DNA of 64,000 nt, taken from assembly GCA_943369355.1 (NCBI GenBank), contig CALRMX020000006.1, positions 202,467-266,466 of the forward strand. Direction: 5' to 3'. Made by a program: the position numbers and the translations under genes. Numbering within the stretch: position 1 is the first letter of the stretch; the number at the start of each line of letters is the position of its first letter. The notes under the pieces are model-generated. The model made no database searches. It was not told where the DNA came from and saw only the letters and a program-made list of their open reading frames with translations. Positions 54,472 through 64,000 of this stretch are shown here, piece by piece. This DNA comes from UBA7662 sp943369355 (GTDB lineage: Bacteria; Bacteroidota; Bacteroidia; UBA7662).

Positions 54472-55809
54472 ATGAGCACCATCTCCATCCGAAATGCGCG
54501 AATTATAAACGAAGGGCAAGACTTTGAAGGAAACGTTTTTGTCAAAAACGGAAGAATCTGGAATATCGATCCACTCAGCAAGCTGCCGATTGCCGACACC
54601 ACCTTGGATTTAAAAGGTAATTTGTTACTTCCAGGTGTGATTGACGATCAAGTGCATTTTAGAGAACCTGGTCTCACACACAAGGCCGATTTGCAGACTG
54701 AGTCTCGAGCTGCTGTGGCTGGGGGCGTGACTACTTATTTTGAAATGCCCAATACGGTGCCTGGCGCAACTACGGTGGAGCTACTGGAGCAGAAGTATCA
54801 GCGTGCCGCACGGGTTTCTTCGGCGAACTACTCGTTTTTTATGGGAACGACCAACGACAACTTGGAAGAGATTCGCAAGGTAGATTTTAACAAGGTGTGC
54901 GGATTGAAGATTTTTCTGGGCTCATCTACAGGGAATATGCTGGTTGACGACGACCATGCGATTTGTAAAGTTTTTTCGGAAGTGAAAGCTGTGATTGCTG
55001 TGCACTGCGAAGACGACAAGATGATTGCCGAAAATTTACTTCGTTACAAAGCAGAATATGGCGAAGATCTCCCCACGCGTTTTCATCCGTTGATCCGAGA
55101 TGCCGAGGCTTGCTATGCCTCTTCAAGTAAAGCAAAGATGTTAGCAGAGAAAAAAGGCACAAGGCTACACATACTCCACATTTCAACGGAGAAGGAAACA
55201 TCCTTGTTCAGGAACGACATCCCCTTGGAACAGAAAATGATTACGGCTGAAGCTTGCATTCATCATTTGTGGTTTACCGATGAAGACTACGATCGCCTTG
55301 GTAATTTAATTAAGTGGAATCCTGCAGTAAAAACACGAGCAGATAGAGAAGGGGTTTGGAAAGCAGTACTCGACAACAGAATCGACATTATCGCTACCGA
55401 CCATGCTCCACATACCTGGGAAGAAAAGAGCCAAACCTTAACGAAGGCACCTTCAGGTGGGCCATTGATTCAACATAGTTTGGTGGCAATGCTCGAATTT
55501 GTGCGCCAAGGAAGATTAGATATCAAAACTTTAGTGCAGAAAATGGCGCATAACCCTGCCATTTTGTTTCAGATCAAAGATAGGGGCTTCATTCGTGAAG
55601 GTTACTTTGCCGATTTGGTTAGTATCAAATCTGAGCCTTGGAAGGTTGAGAAAGGCAACCTACTATACAAGTGTGGCTGGTCACCTTTTGAAGGCGTTGT
55701 ATTTCAAGACCAAATAGAACATACAATCGTAAGCGGAAAGTTGGCTTGGTCCAATGGAAAATTGAACGAGGCGGTCAGGGGAGAACGTCTTGATTTTTAC
55801 TCACGTTAA
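54472..55809 (+). CDS. pyrC: Dihydroorotase (class I amidohydrolase)
   Basis: 445 residues. Metal ligands in DDQVHFREPGLTHKADLQTE, then AAVAGGVTTYFEMPNT, FLGSSTGNMLVDDD (in place of the carboxylated Lys region: GLKIFLGSS holds the Lys), LHILHISTEKE, and the catalytic Asp in IIATDHAPHTWEEK. Converts carbamoyl aspartate to dihydroorotate in pyrimidine synthesis. Some family members are allantoinases or dihydropyrimidinases; the pattern here favours dihydroorotase as found in Bacteroidota. Confidence 0.9.
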   Translation: MSTISIRNARIINEGQDFEGNVFVKNGRIWNIDPLSKLPIADTTLDLKGNLLLPGVIDDQVHFREPGLTHKADLQTESRAAVAGGVTTYFEMPNTVPGATTVELLEQKYQRAARVSSANYSFFMGTTNDNLEEIRKVDFNKVCGLKIFLGSSTGNMLVDDDHAICKVFSEVKAVIAVHCEDDKMIAENLLRYKAEYGEDLPTRFHPLIRDAEACYASSSKAKMLAEKKGTRLHILHISTEKETSLFRNDIPLEQKMITAEACIHHLWFTDEDYDRLGNLIKWNPAVKTRADREGVWKAVLDNRIDIIATDHAPHTWEEKSQTLTKAPSGGPLIQHSLVAMLEFVRQGRLDIKTLVQKMAHNPAILFQIKDRGFIREGYFADLVSIKSEPWKVEKGNLLYKCGWSPFEGVVFQDQIEHTIVSGKLAWSNGKLNEAVRGERLDFYSR

Positions 55810-55908
55810 GGAAATTCAGATATTTTTCACTTGTATTGATTGATGTTTTGCTCGTTTTGGAGTGTGTAGAGGCCAAAACTGACATATTTATGGCGTGAAA
55901 AGTCGAAT

Positions 55909-55927
55909 TTTAATCTCATTTTAATCT
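55909..55927 (+). promoter_or_regulatory. Tandem 11-bp Pho-box-like repeats before giant gene 1
   Basis: TTTAATCT (55909-55916) and TTTAATCT (55920-55927), period 11, fitting YTTAAYYW, the half-site of cyanobacterial Pho boxes bound by PhoB-class regulators. The second half-site lies 63 bases before the ATG. The same arrangement occurs before giant gene 2. Confidence 0.5.
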
Positions 55928-55982
55928 TCAAGAATTAAGCTGTCATTAAAAGTCTGTAAATTGAACCTTTCAAATTATTCTT

Positions 55983-58900
55983 ATGAATAGACTTTTACGC
56001 AAAGTGGGGGCAGTTTTTGCTTTATTGACTGCCGTCAGTCTTTCGGCTTTTGCCCAGTTGGGCGTCGATGTGAATGGACCGTCAGGTCCTGGTATCGGAA
56101 ACAGCAGTACGCTGTTATCTCCATTTAGTACTACTTGGGAAGATGGAAAGCACCAATACCTTTATCTGGGAAGTGAATTGTCGGCTGCCGGTGCCTTACC
56201 TGGTTTGCTCGACAGTATCGGCTTTTATGTGACCTCTGTAGGTTCTCCCGACCCAAGCAATATGTCTATTAAAATCAAAACGACAACTGCTACCGACATG
56301 TCGGCTTTTGACGCGGGAACTTTCACCACGGTGTATACTGCAGCTGTGCATACCCCAACTGTAGGCTTAAACAGTTTCAAGGCAACGGCCTCGTTTACCT
56401 GGGACGGTGTAAGTAATATTGTTGTAGAAGTATGTTACGACAATACTGCATGGTCGTCGGGTACCGGTGTTAGGGCATCTACATTTACCAACCCAAGAAC
56501 CTATTACTTATACAAGGATGGCGACGTAGGTTGTACGATGGATCCCAGCACTACTTTAATAAATGCCGGATCAATCAACGATCGCCCTGACTTGCGTATT
56601 GCTTTTTTACCGCTCACTGGACGTGATGCACGTCTCGCGGCTTTGGTGGCTCCAGTCTCATTAGTCATAGGTGCTAACCCTATTACTGTTCGAGTAGCAA
56701 ACGTAGCAGCCGACCCAATTACCTCAGTAAACCTTTCTTATTCTGTAAACGGTGGCACTCCGGTTACCGTTACAGGTGTAGTTCCTCCAGCACCTTTAAC
56801 CTCTGGTCAAACATTCGACTATACATTTACAGCTCCACTTAACGTAGCCACAGCGGGTGCATATACCATCACTACTTGGTTAAGCAATGCGAACGGACTC
56901 GGTGCAGACAATAATACAAGTAACGACACCTTGGTTCGTGCACGTTGTACTGGTTTGAGTGGAACATATACTATAGGTGCCACAGGGAACTTCCCATCAG
57001 TTCAAGCGGCAGTTAACGATCTCCTTAATTGTGGTACAACAGGCGCGGTAACATTTCAAATTCAACCGGGCACATACTACGGAAGTTATAATCTTAGTAA
57101 CAATCCGAGTCTTTCGGCTAACTCAATAACCTTCACCTCAAGTACCACGAATGCGGCAGATGTGATATTGATTCATGATACGGCCACTGCTGCAGCTAAT
57201 AAGAGCATCTTTACGATTACAGGCATCCAACAAGTTAGCTTTAGCGCACTGACTTTCCGTCGCACCCAAAATGCGGCTTCAGGTGCGTTTCACATGATAC
57301 GTTACAATAACGAAGCGAATTTTGCGAATGTTACTAACTGTGTTTTCGACGATCAAACTCCGCTAAGCTCAACTTCATTCAATAATTATGGTATTTATCT
57401 CGACAATTCTGATAATGCCAGTATTGTAGGGAATAATTTCAACGGCTTTTATTATACCATTTATCTAACCGGCCCTTCGGCTAACTCAGCTTACGAGTGG
57501 AATAATATCATTTCGGCTAACACCATAACCAATTACCGCTATGGTATTTATGTGATAAACCAAGGAAGCATTGAAATAGCGAATAATACGGTGAATGGTT
57601 TATCGTCGGCTTCGACTTTTGGTTATGGAATTTATTTGAGCCGAGTTACTGGAGTCAACGTTAAAGACAATGCTATTACTGGTTTATTGGGTAATGCTGG
57701 TATTTATATCTTCAACATTAACGATAGCGTTGGCTTGAATAATAACCTCATAAACAACGTGGTTTCAGGTCCAACTTTTGCCGCTACAAGTACATTCTCT
57801 GCGTTTTACGGAATTTATGTAGGCGCATCGTTTTCAGCTACAGCTACCAATCCAATTAATCCACGTGATAAAGTTGCAATACTCAATAATTCGGTTCATT
57901 TGGGTATAAATGGTGTTGCAGGTAATACAACAACTAGCGCTGCTTTATTCCTAACCGGCGGGTCTAATACAACTCCGGCTTGGAGTGAAGCAGTGGTCAC
58001 CAATAACATGCTCGTGGCTTATGAGCCAACGGGTGGTAATTCCTTCGTTAATTTGAGGTCAATGTTCTTCGGCAATGACTCTTTAGTCAACGTGTTGAAT
58101 TCAAATTACAATAATTTGTATTTGTTCAACGAAGCCTCGTCTACAGCATTAAGTAACCCACTTGTGCGCCTAAATGCCACAGATTACAATACCGTTGCTG
58201 ACTGGACAGCTGCATTTGGCGACGATGCTAACTCAATTTCACGTAATCCGGGCTTCTCATCTCCGACTTTGCCAATTCCTACGGCTTTCTTGTCGAACAA
58301 TTTGGGTACGCCTTTAGCATTAGTCCCTAACGATATAACAGGTGCTGTTCGAAACGCAACTACTCCGGATATAGGTGCTTACGAGTTTACACCGTCACCT
58401 TTCGATTTGGGTGTTACTGCCGTGCTCTCGAACTCACTTTGTCCTGACAGCAACCAAACTGTTCGTGTGACAGTGAAGAATGTGGGATTCCAGACTTTCA
58501 ATTTCGCCACAAATAATACGATTTTGAATCTCACAGTAAATGGACCAATTCCTCAGTCGTACAGCATTACCATCAACACCGATTCATTGCGGGTTGATAG
58601 CTCTAGAACATATTTGGTTTCATCTGTGGTGAATTTCTCAACTCCAGGTGCCTATAATTTGGTTGCGGATGTAGTTCCTCCAGGAGATGGAAACGGGCTA
58701 AACAACTCCGGAAATCGGAATTTAAGTTTCCCAACTTCTGTTACTCTGCCTTGGGCGCAAGACTTCACAGGATTAACCGGACTCCCAGCGGGTTGGGTAT
58801 CTAATATGGCGATTAATACTACAGCTGGTTTTAATCAAACACCTGGTTTACGTTACAACGTATATGCCACGAATGCAAGTAACGTAGTTCTTCCACTTGC

Positions 58901-61805
58901 AGGCCCTATCCCTGGACCTGGTTATTTGCTTGAATTTGCTTATAAGATTACCGACTGGTCGGGTTGGAGCTGGCCAGGTGTTGCCTCTACTTTGGGAGCA
59001 GGCGATACCATCAAATTGGAAATATCTACCGATTGCGGTTTAAATTACCAAACTGTGTCGACCATAACTGCGGTGAACCATGTAAGCAGCAATTCATTCA
59101 GCTTCTTCCGACTACCTTTAACTGCATTTGCTGGACAGCGCATTTATGCACGCGTTGCTTTCCGTCAGAGCTCAGGAATTGACGTTTTCTTCGACTTGGA
59201 TAATTTCCGCATCTTCTTGCCACCGCCAGTTGATTTGTCGGTGAATAGAATAATTCGTCCGAACAATGGATGCGGATTAACTAACGACACTGTTCGTGTA
59301 GAGGTAATTAACTTTGGAACTGCTGCGCAATCGGCTGTGCCACTGAGTTACACGATTAACGGTGGTGCCCCAGTAAACGGAACCTTAGCGGGTCCGATCA
59401 ACCCAGGTGATACGGTGATTTATACCTTTCCTACATTAGCCAATCTAAGTACTCCTGGTGCTTACGTTATTCGTGCATACCCTAGTCAGCCAAACGATGC
59501 CGATTTTACGAACGACACTTCTCGCAAAACAGTAAACAATATCCCTGTGATTAGCACATTCCCATATGTTCAAGGTTGGGAAAATGGCAATGGCGGATGG
59601 GTTGCTGGTGGAGAAAGTAGCACTTGGGCGTTAGGTACGCCTACAACAGCTGGTGGTGTTGCCGCAGCGTACAATGGATCTAATGCATGGTTAACAAATC
59701 TGACAGGCAATTACAATCCAAGCGAAAGGTCGTTTATTGAATCACCTTGTTTTGATTTAAGCTCATTGTCGAATGTTCGCGTCCGCCTAGGTGTATTTTG
59801 GGAAACTGAAGGGGCTTACGATGGACTGAATATGCAATACTCACTTGACGGTGGTCAGACTTGGTTAGTCGCCGGTGCATTGGGAGCAGGCGTTAACTGG
59901 TATAACAGAGCAAATACCATAAGTAACCCGAACCAGCCACAGTGGGCGAATACAGGCGCAGCCGGAACAGGTTCAGGCGGATGGTTACCTGCTGAGATTA
60001 TTTTGCCACAACTTGCTAATCAAGCCAATGTACGTTTCAGATTCTACTTTAGTTCTGACCCAAGTATACAATATGCGGGTGTAGGCGTCGATTCATTCGT
60101 AGTTGATTTACCAACAGATCCGGTTATTACATCAGTGACAACTGCAACGGATAGTTGCATAAACGCGTCACGCACGATTAACACATCAATAACTCGATTT
60201 AGAGGATTGACTTCAGTTAATTTACATTACAACATTACCGGCACTGGTGCCTTTGTAGCTGTTCCAATGACACGAATTGGCACTACTAATAATTATTCAG
60301 GTACTATACCGGTAAGTGCCCCAGCAGTTCGAAATCGTTACTTTGTTAGTGTTGTTGACTCTTTGGGTCTTACCGACACTTCAGGAGTTCAATCTTATGT
60401 AGATAATTATTTGGGTGTAGATGTGTTCCCAGGTTCACGAACTGTAGCGCTCGGAGATACTGTAATCTTACGTGCTATTCCTCGTGGAATCGCGAATGTG
60501 AAAATCACAGAGGTTGTGCAATTCCGGACAGGTACAGGTCAAACTCCGGCATACCCTGCTTATGCTACCGGTCAAGATATGGTTGAAATTAGCAATTTAG
60601 GGAATGGTCAGGCCGATTTGAGTGGATTTAGTTTTGAAGTTGAAGGTGGTGGTGCTAGAACCTATACCTTCCCTCAAGGTGCAACCATTCCAGGAAACGG
60701 TATCATGATTTTGCATCTCGGTACGGGTGTGGATGACCCAGCAAACTCTTATTACAATTCAGGTGGAGGAAACGATGCTATCAGTTCTGCTTCTCAATCG
60801 TCTTTCATCTTGAAAAATTTGGTTGGCAATGTTGTCGATGTTGTAGCTGTAAATGGATTTACTCCAGTTAACGTACCTTCAGGACAATGGGCGGGTTCTA
60901 TTCCGTCGTCGTCGGGCAGAGCTGGCGTTATCCGCCGCAATTCTGACACTAACAATGCGAGCGACTGGGTAATTGCGGGAGCTACAGACACCATGAGTGT
61001 AGGAGCCGTGAACAATCCTATGATCATAAGCTCACCAGTTGGTGGAGTTAGTTGGAATACTACACCAGTAACAAATGCAGATACCTTAGTAGTAGGCCCG
61101 TTCACCACAACCGGTACCTTTACCTATATTGCTACCGTTAGTGATGGTCGTTGCAATTCATCTGATACAGCAAGCATTACGGTAGGTGCTATAATTCCAG
61201 ACATAGGTGTTAGCGGATTTGCCAACCTAACGGCAGGTAGCAACCACAATGGAAGCACTCCTGTTCAGATTAGAGCTGTAGTACGGAATTTTGGTCCAAT
61301 GCCTGCTACTGGATTTGACGTTGAGTACCGAGTGAATGGTGGTTCAGCTATCGTAACCAACTCTGTTACGAGAACACTTCAGCCGGGTGATACCATTCAT
61401 CACACTTTCTCAGTAGCATGGACTCCTACAGTCGCTGGTCCAATGCGTATTTGTGCCAACACTACTGGTATGCCAGGTGAGATTAACCGAGCCAACGATA
61501 CGGTTTGTATTAACGTGAACTCAACCGTTAGCGTTGAAGAATTGGTTGTAAATGACCGGCTAATCGGAAGAGTTTACCCTAACCCAGCAAGTGATGTAGT
61601 GAATTTCGAATTCAATGAATTTGCTGGAAAAGGAGTATTGGAAATAGTAGATCAACTTGGTAGAATAGTGGCTCGTGCTGATTTAAATCGTGCGAACCAG
61701 GATGTTTATCAACTCCAAACCGAAACTTGGTCAGCGGGTATGTATACCTACAGACTCATTTCAAATGATCAGCTCCAGTTTGGAAAAGTTGTGATAAGAA
61801 AGTAA
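55983..61805 (+). CDS. Giant T9SS-exported surface protein 1 (beta-helix, CARDB, lamin-tail domains)
   Basis: 1940 residues. Signal peptide MNRLLRKVGAVFALLTAVSL then SAFAQ. Domains in order: a jelly-roll-like N-terminal domain (25-215), a CARDB-like domain (220-320), a right-handed beta-helix (about 326-800; repeated N-G-I-Y-type units such as YRYGIYVINQGSIEIANNTV), further CARDB and MAM-like domains (805-1400), a lamin-tail (LTD) domain (about 1505-1620; ITEVVQFRTG, MVEISNLGNGQADLSGFSFE), another CARDB (about 1740) and a T9SS sorting domain (IGRVYPNPASDVVNFEF, about 1860-1940). No catalytic residues are evident; adhesion or polysaccharide binding is a guess. Followed by a terminator and a paralogue. 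Confidence 0.88.
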   Translation: MNRLLRKVGAVFALLTAVSLSAFAQLGVDVNGPSGPGIGNSSTLLSPFSTTWEDGKHQYLYLGSELSAAGALPGLLDSIGFYVTSVGSPDPSNMSIKIKTTTATDMSAFDAGTFTTVYTAAVHTPTVGLNSFKATASFTWDGVSNIVVEVCYDNTAWSSGTGVRASTFTNPRTYYLYKDGDVGCTMDPSTTLINAGSINDRPDLRIAFLPLTGRDARLAALVAPVSLVIGANPITVRVANVAADPITSVNLSYSVNGGTPVTVTGVVPPAPLTSGQTFDYTFTAPLNVATAGAYTITTWLSNANGLGADNNTSNDTLVRARCTGLSGTYTIGATGNFPSVQAAVNDLLNCGTTGAVTFQIQPGTYYGSYNLSNNPSLSANSITFTSSTTNAADVILIHDTATAAANKSIFTITGIQQVSFSALTFRRTQNAASGAFHMIRYNNEANFANVTNCVFDDQTPLSSTSFNNYGIYLDNSDNASIVGNNFNGFYYTIYLTGPSANSAYEWNNIISANTITNYRYGIYVINQGSIEIANNTVNGLSSASTFGYGIYLSRVTGVNVKDNAITGLLGNAGIYIFNINDSVGLNNNLINNVVSGPTFAATSTFSAFYGIYVGASFSATATNPINPRDKVAILNNSVHLGINGVAGNTTTSAALFLTGGSNTTPAWSEAVVTNNMLVAYEPTGGNSFVNLRSMFFGNDSLVNVLNSNYNNLYLFNEASSTALSNPLVRLNATDYNTVADWTAAFGDDANSISRNPGFSSPTLPIPTAFLSNNLGTPLALVPNDITGAVRNATTPDIGAYEFTPSPFDLGVTAVLSNSLCPDSNQTVRVTVKNVGFQTFNFATNNTILNLTVNGPIPQSYSITINTDSLRVDSSRTYLVSSVVNFSTPGAYNLVADVVPPGDGNGLNNSGNRNLSFPTSVTLPWAQDFTGLTGLPAGWVSNMAINTTAGFNQTPGLRYNVYATNASNVVLPLAGPIPGPGYLLEFAYKITDWSGWSWPGVASTLGAGDTIKLEISTDCGLNYQTVSTITAVNHVSSNSFSFFRLPLTAFAGQRIYARVAFRQSSGIDVFFDLDNFRIFLPPPVDLSVNRIIRPNNGCGLTNDTVRVEVINFGTAAQSAVPLSYTINGGAPVNGTLAGPINPGDTVIYTFPTLANLSTPGAYVIRAYPSQPNDADFTNDTSRKTVNNIPVISTFPYVQGWENGNGGWVAGGESSTWALGTPTTAGGVAAAYNGSNAWLTNLTGNYNPSERSFIESPCFDLSSLSNVRVRLGVFWETEGAYDGLNMQYSLDGGQTWLVAGALGAGVNWYNRANTISNPNQPQWANTGAAGTGSGGWLPAEIILPQLANQANVRFRFYFSSDPSIQYAGVGVDSFVVDLPTDPVITSVTTATDSCINASRTINTSITRFRGLTSVNLHYNITGTGAFVAVPMTRIGTTNNYSGTIPVSAPAVRNRYFVSVVDSLGLTDTSGVQSYVDNYLGVDVFPGSRTVALGDTVILRAIPRGIANVKITEVVQFRTGTGQTPAYPAYATGQDMVEISNLGNGQADLSGFSFEVEGGGARTYTFPQGATIPGNGIMILHLGTGVDDPANSYYNSGGGNDAISSASQSSFILKNLVGNVVDVVAVNGFTPVNVPSGQWAGSIPSSSGRAGVIRRNSDTNNASDWVIAGATDTMSVGAVNNPMIISSPVGGVSWNTTPVTNADTLVVGPFTTTGTFTYIATVSDGRCNSSDTASITVGAIIPDIGVSGFANLTAGSNHNGSTPVQIRAVVRNFGPMPATGFDVEYRVNGGSAIVTNSVTRTLQPGDTIHHTFSVAWTPTVAGPMRICANTTGMPGEINRANDTVCINVNSTVSVEELVVNDRLIGRVYPNPASDVVNFEFNEFAGKGVLEIVDQLGRIVARADLNRANQDVYQLQTETWSAGMYTYRLISNDQLQFGKVVIRK

Positions 61806-61826
61806 TTCAATAGATGACCAATAGTG

Positions 61827-61852
61827 AAGGGGGCCTTGAGGCCCCCTTTTTT
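61827..61852 (+). terminator. Rho-independent terminator after giant gene 1
   Basis: GGGGGCC/GGCCCCC stem (extended by AA/TT) with loop TTGA, then TTTTTT. Confidence 0.93.
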
Positions 61853-61860
61853 AGTTTTGC

Positions 61861-61879
61861 TTTAATGTTATTTTAATCT
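61861..61879 (+). promoter_or_regulatory. Tandem 11-bp Pho-box-like repeats before giant gene 2
   Basis: TTTAATGT (61861-61868) and TTTAATCT (61872-61879), period 11, the second half-site 63 bases before the ATG, the same position as for giant gene 1. Confidence 0.5.
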
Positions 61880-61934
61880 GATTTATATCAATTCTAGGAG
61901 TTCTTCCACGAACTTGTGTCACAAAATCTTAACT

Positions 61935-64000
61935 ATGAAGAGACGTATATTTCTGTTGTTCGCTCTGTTTTGTATTCAATGGTTGAACGTTGATGCGCAA
62001 ATTGGAGTGGACGTCAATGGTCCAACAGGTCCAGGTACAGCAAATACCAATACCTTAGTAACACCTTACAGTACGGTATGGGAAGACGGTAGGCATCAAT
62101 ACTTGTATTTGGCAAGTGAGCTACTTGCTGCGGGTGCTACACCTGGAATAATCGACAGTATCGGTTTCTATGTAACTAGTGTAGGTTCTCCTAATCCGAG
62201 TAATTTGTCAATTCGGGTAAAGGCTACAACTGCAGTAAATGCTGCCGTTTTTGATGCAGGCCCATTTACGACCATATATTCTACGCCTTTGTACACGCCA
62301 GTTGTGGGATTGGGGTCATTCAAAACTACCGCGACCTTCTTCTGGGATGGGGTAAGCAATTTGTTGGTTGATGTATGTTATGACAACACGGCTTGGAGTT
62401 CTGGTACAGGAGTTAGAGCATCTACACATCCAGCTAATATGACCTATTATCTATACAAAGATGGTGATGCTGGTTGTAACCTTGACCCAACATCCTCGTT
62501 AGTTAATTTGGGGTCAATCGCGGATAGGCCAGATTTAAGAATCGCACTATTAGCTGCTTCTGGAAGAGATGCTAGAATGGCGACACTTCTATCACCAAAC
62601 TCGATGGTAGTAGGTCCGAATCCCATTTCAGTTCGAGTGGCGAATGTTGCAGCTGACCCAATTCTGTCTGTAGATCTAGCGTACTCGGTAAATGGTGGTC
62701 CGGCAGTAACGGTAACTGGCATTACACCACCATCACCACTCTCTTCTGGTCAAACTTTTGACTATACTTTCACAACCCCGTATAATGCTACAACGCAAGG
62801 GGCTTACACTATTCGCACCTGGTTGAGCAATGCAAATGGTTTAGGTGCTGATAATAATCTTTCTAATGATACTTTAACCTCTCAGCGCTGTACAGGACTA
62901 ACTGGTACTTATACCATTGGTACTGGAGGAAATTACCCATCCATTCAGGCCGCAGTAAATGATATTGTGAATTGTGGCATTAGCTCGAATGTGACTTTCC
63001 AGGTTTTTCCAGGCACCTATTATGGTACTTACACGATCGCTAACGTGCCAACAAGTGGCGGGAGCAACACAATTTCCTTTACCAGTTCTACAGGTTTAGC
63101 TTCGGATGTTATTCTAATTCACGATACCGCAGCAACTGCCACAAGCAGAGCACATTTTACAGTTAATACGCCTGTAAAGGTGAGTTTTTCTAATTTGTCG
63201 TTCCGTCGTACTTTAAACCCAAGCTCGGCTACTGGTTGTATCAATTACTCAACAGCCGCCCAGGCAGAAGTGATCAATTGTGATTTTGTTGATGTTCCTG
63301 AAGTGGTGTCAACCTTCAACATCGGTATACAAGTGAATGGCGGGTCTGGTTTAATAACCGGAAATACCTTTAGGGGATTTTATTATTCGGTTTTTTTGAA
63401 TGGTCCAGCAACCAATCCTTTCGTTTCGGGTAATCAGGTATTTGCTAATTCGAGTACCCGCTACCTTTTCCGGGCAATTTATGCTTTAAACCAAAACGAT
63501 GCGATTATAACCAACAATAACATTTCTGGTTTTGCATCAACGAGTACTACTGGGGCTGGTATTTGGGCTGCTAATGGTTATAATTTGACTATTGCTTCTA
63601 ACAAAATTACTGGCGATATGAGTAACTGCGGCATTCTCCTTTCCAACCTCAATGCCGACACCCTCAATGTAACCCAGAACGCCAGTAAAATTTACAACAA
63701 TGTTATAGCTGGATCTTTAAGCCCAACTATTACCTCGACTACTATTGCGCCAGCTCTTATTAGCGTTACCGGTTCGTTTTCAGCTACGGCTACCATCCCC
63801 AACCCGAGGGATGCCTATGAAATTGTGAACAATACGGTGAATTACCGGATCAATACGACTTCTACATCTACCTTCAGCGGTGGCTTGTATTTCACGGGTG
63901 GATCGGCTACTGCGCCTGCATTTGCTTATATTAATTCACGTAACAACCACATTGAGGTAAATCCAATAAGCGGTAGTTTACCGGCTGCATTCAGATTGGT
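61935..64000 (+). CDS. Giant surface protein 2, paralogue of gene 1 (partial, cut by the window edge)
   Basis: Open from ATG 61935 to the right edge (about 688 residues, no stop). Signal peptide MKRRIFLLFALFCIQWLNVD then AQ. The start of the mature protein (IGVDVNGPTGPG, WEDGRHQYLYLASELLAAGA, DSIGFYVTSVGSPNPSNLSI) closely follows gene 1 (LGVDVNGPSGPG and so on). The CARDB-like part and the beta-helix (TYTIGTGGNYPSIQAAVNDI onward) also align, but the beta-helix has diverged more than the N-terminal domain. The C-terminus, where a T9SS sorting domain is expected, lies outside the window. Confidence 0.88.
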   Translation, partial: MKRRIFLLFALFCIQWLNVDAQIGVDVNGPTGPGTANTNTLVTPYSTVWEDGRHQYLYLASELLAAGATPGIIDSIGFYVTSVGSPNPSNLSIRVKATTAVNAAVFDAGPFTTIYSTPLYTPVVGLGSFKTTATFFWDGVSNLLVDVCYDNTAWSSGTGVRASTHPANMTYYLYKDGDAGCNLDPTSSLVNLGSIADRPDLRIALLAASGRDARMATLLSPNSMVVGPNPISVRVANVAADPILSVDLAYSVNGGPAVTVTGITPPSPLSSGQTFDYTFTTPYNATTQGAYTIRTWLSNANGLGADNNLSNDTLTSQRCTGLTGTYTIGTGGNYPSIQAAVNDIVNCGISSNVTFQVFPGTYYGTYTIANVPTSGGSNTISFTSSTGLASDVILIHDTAATATSRAHFTVNTPVKVSFSNLSFRRTLNPSSATGCINYSTAAQAEVINCDFVDVPEVVSTFNIGIQVNGGSGLITGNTFRGFYYSVFLNGPATNPFVSGNQVFANSSTRYLFRAIYALNQNDAIITNNNISGFASTSTTGAGIWAANGYNLTIASNKITGDMSNCGILLSNLNADTLNVTQNASKIYNNVIAGSLSPTITSTTIAPALISVTGSFSATATIPNPRDAYEIVNNTVNYRINTTSTSTFSGGLYFTGGSATAPAFAYINSRNNHIEVNPISGSLPAAFRL

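Noticed and set aside
55940..55960. CTGTCAT and CTGTAAA upstream of giant gene 1 as an E. coli-type Pho box
   Set aside because: The two half-sites are 14 bases apart instead of 11 and have no counterpart before giant gene 2; the TTTAATCT tandem is the better candidate.
57200..58400. Possible CRISPR-like or tandem DNA repeats in the beta-helix region
   Set aside because: The repeats are at protein level (beta-helix coils) with varied DNA; no regular spacer-repeat structure exists.

Overview
The window is a chromosomal segment of a Bacteroidota bacterium of roughly balanced base composition. The evidence for the phylum is of several kinds. Two surface proteins carry type IX secretion (T9SS) C-terminal sorting domains. 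Typical gene order is present (rpsU-xerC-hpf-tRNAs-tuf-tRNA-Trp-secE-nusG-rplKAJL-rpoBC, and nif3 beside a C4 zinc-ribbon gene). DUF2851 and DUF3467 families occur. Promoters carry the TAnnTTTG -7 box, and most genes lack Shine-Dalgarno sequences. Order and genus cannot be fixed from the sequence alone. No rRNA, CRISPR array, insertion sequence or prophage was seen.

Layout. 1-2.7 kb: a DtxR-family regulator cut by the left edge, then a padR-pspC envelope-stress pair. 2.7-7 kb: CorA, an AT-rich two-gene insert with a HEPN-like protein, and two envelope genes. 7-10.8 kb (minus): lpxK, purine nucleoside phosphorylase and a porin in one overlapping operon. 10.8-14.2 kb: nif3, a zinc-ribbon coiled coil and a TPR protein. 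14.2-21.4 kb (minus): an outer-membrane protein, then a tightly overlapping operon (pssA-purS-M28 peptidase-rsmI-lnt-IMPase-sodium symporter) mixing phospholipid, lipoprotein, purine and ribosome-modification functions. 21.4-26.9 kb: a secreted isoaspartyl peptidase, a fatty-acid desaturase, mrp-nifU-pyrF (Fe-S carrier and UMP synthesis) and a flavin/2Fe-2S reductase. 26.9-27.4 kb: tRNA-Pro with a duplicated 3' end and terminator. 27.4-34 kb: DUF2851, a small PspC protein, an RmlD-like reductase, an NSS transporter with a tiny membrane partner, a helix-hairpin-helix protein and an acyl-CoA dehydrogenase.

34-49.2 kb is the informational core: S21, a XerC-type recombinase, hibernation factor, four tRNAs, EF-Tu, tRNA-Trp, SecE, NusG, L11, L1, L10, L7/L12, RpoB and RpoC, followed by two small DUF genes. 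49.2-64 kb holds an outer-membrane barrel, a carotenoid-type oxidoreductase, a T9SS-exported subtilisin, dihydroorotase, and two tandem giant paralogous surface proteins, the second cut by the right edge.

The observations most worth a second look are these. Tandem 11-bp Pho-box-like repeats sit exactly the same distance before both giant surface genes. The tRNA-Pro terminator is duplicated and its loop is inverted between the copies. Several genes have a -7 box directly against the start codon, suggesting leaderless mRNAs. Two strong Shine-Dalgarno sites (hpf and rpoC) stand out in a phylum that normally hides its anti-SD. The rplL-rpoB gap has mutually exclusive hairpins and rpoB starts at TTG. 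The AT-rich HEPN-like pair may be a toxin-antitoxin or defence module.
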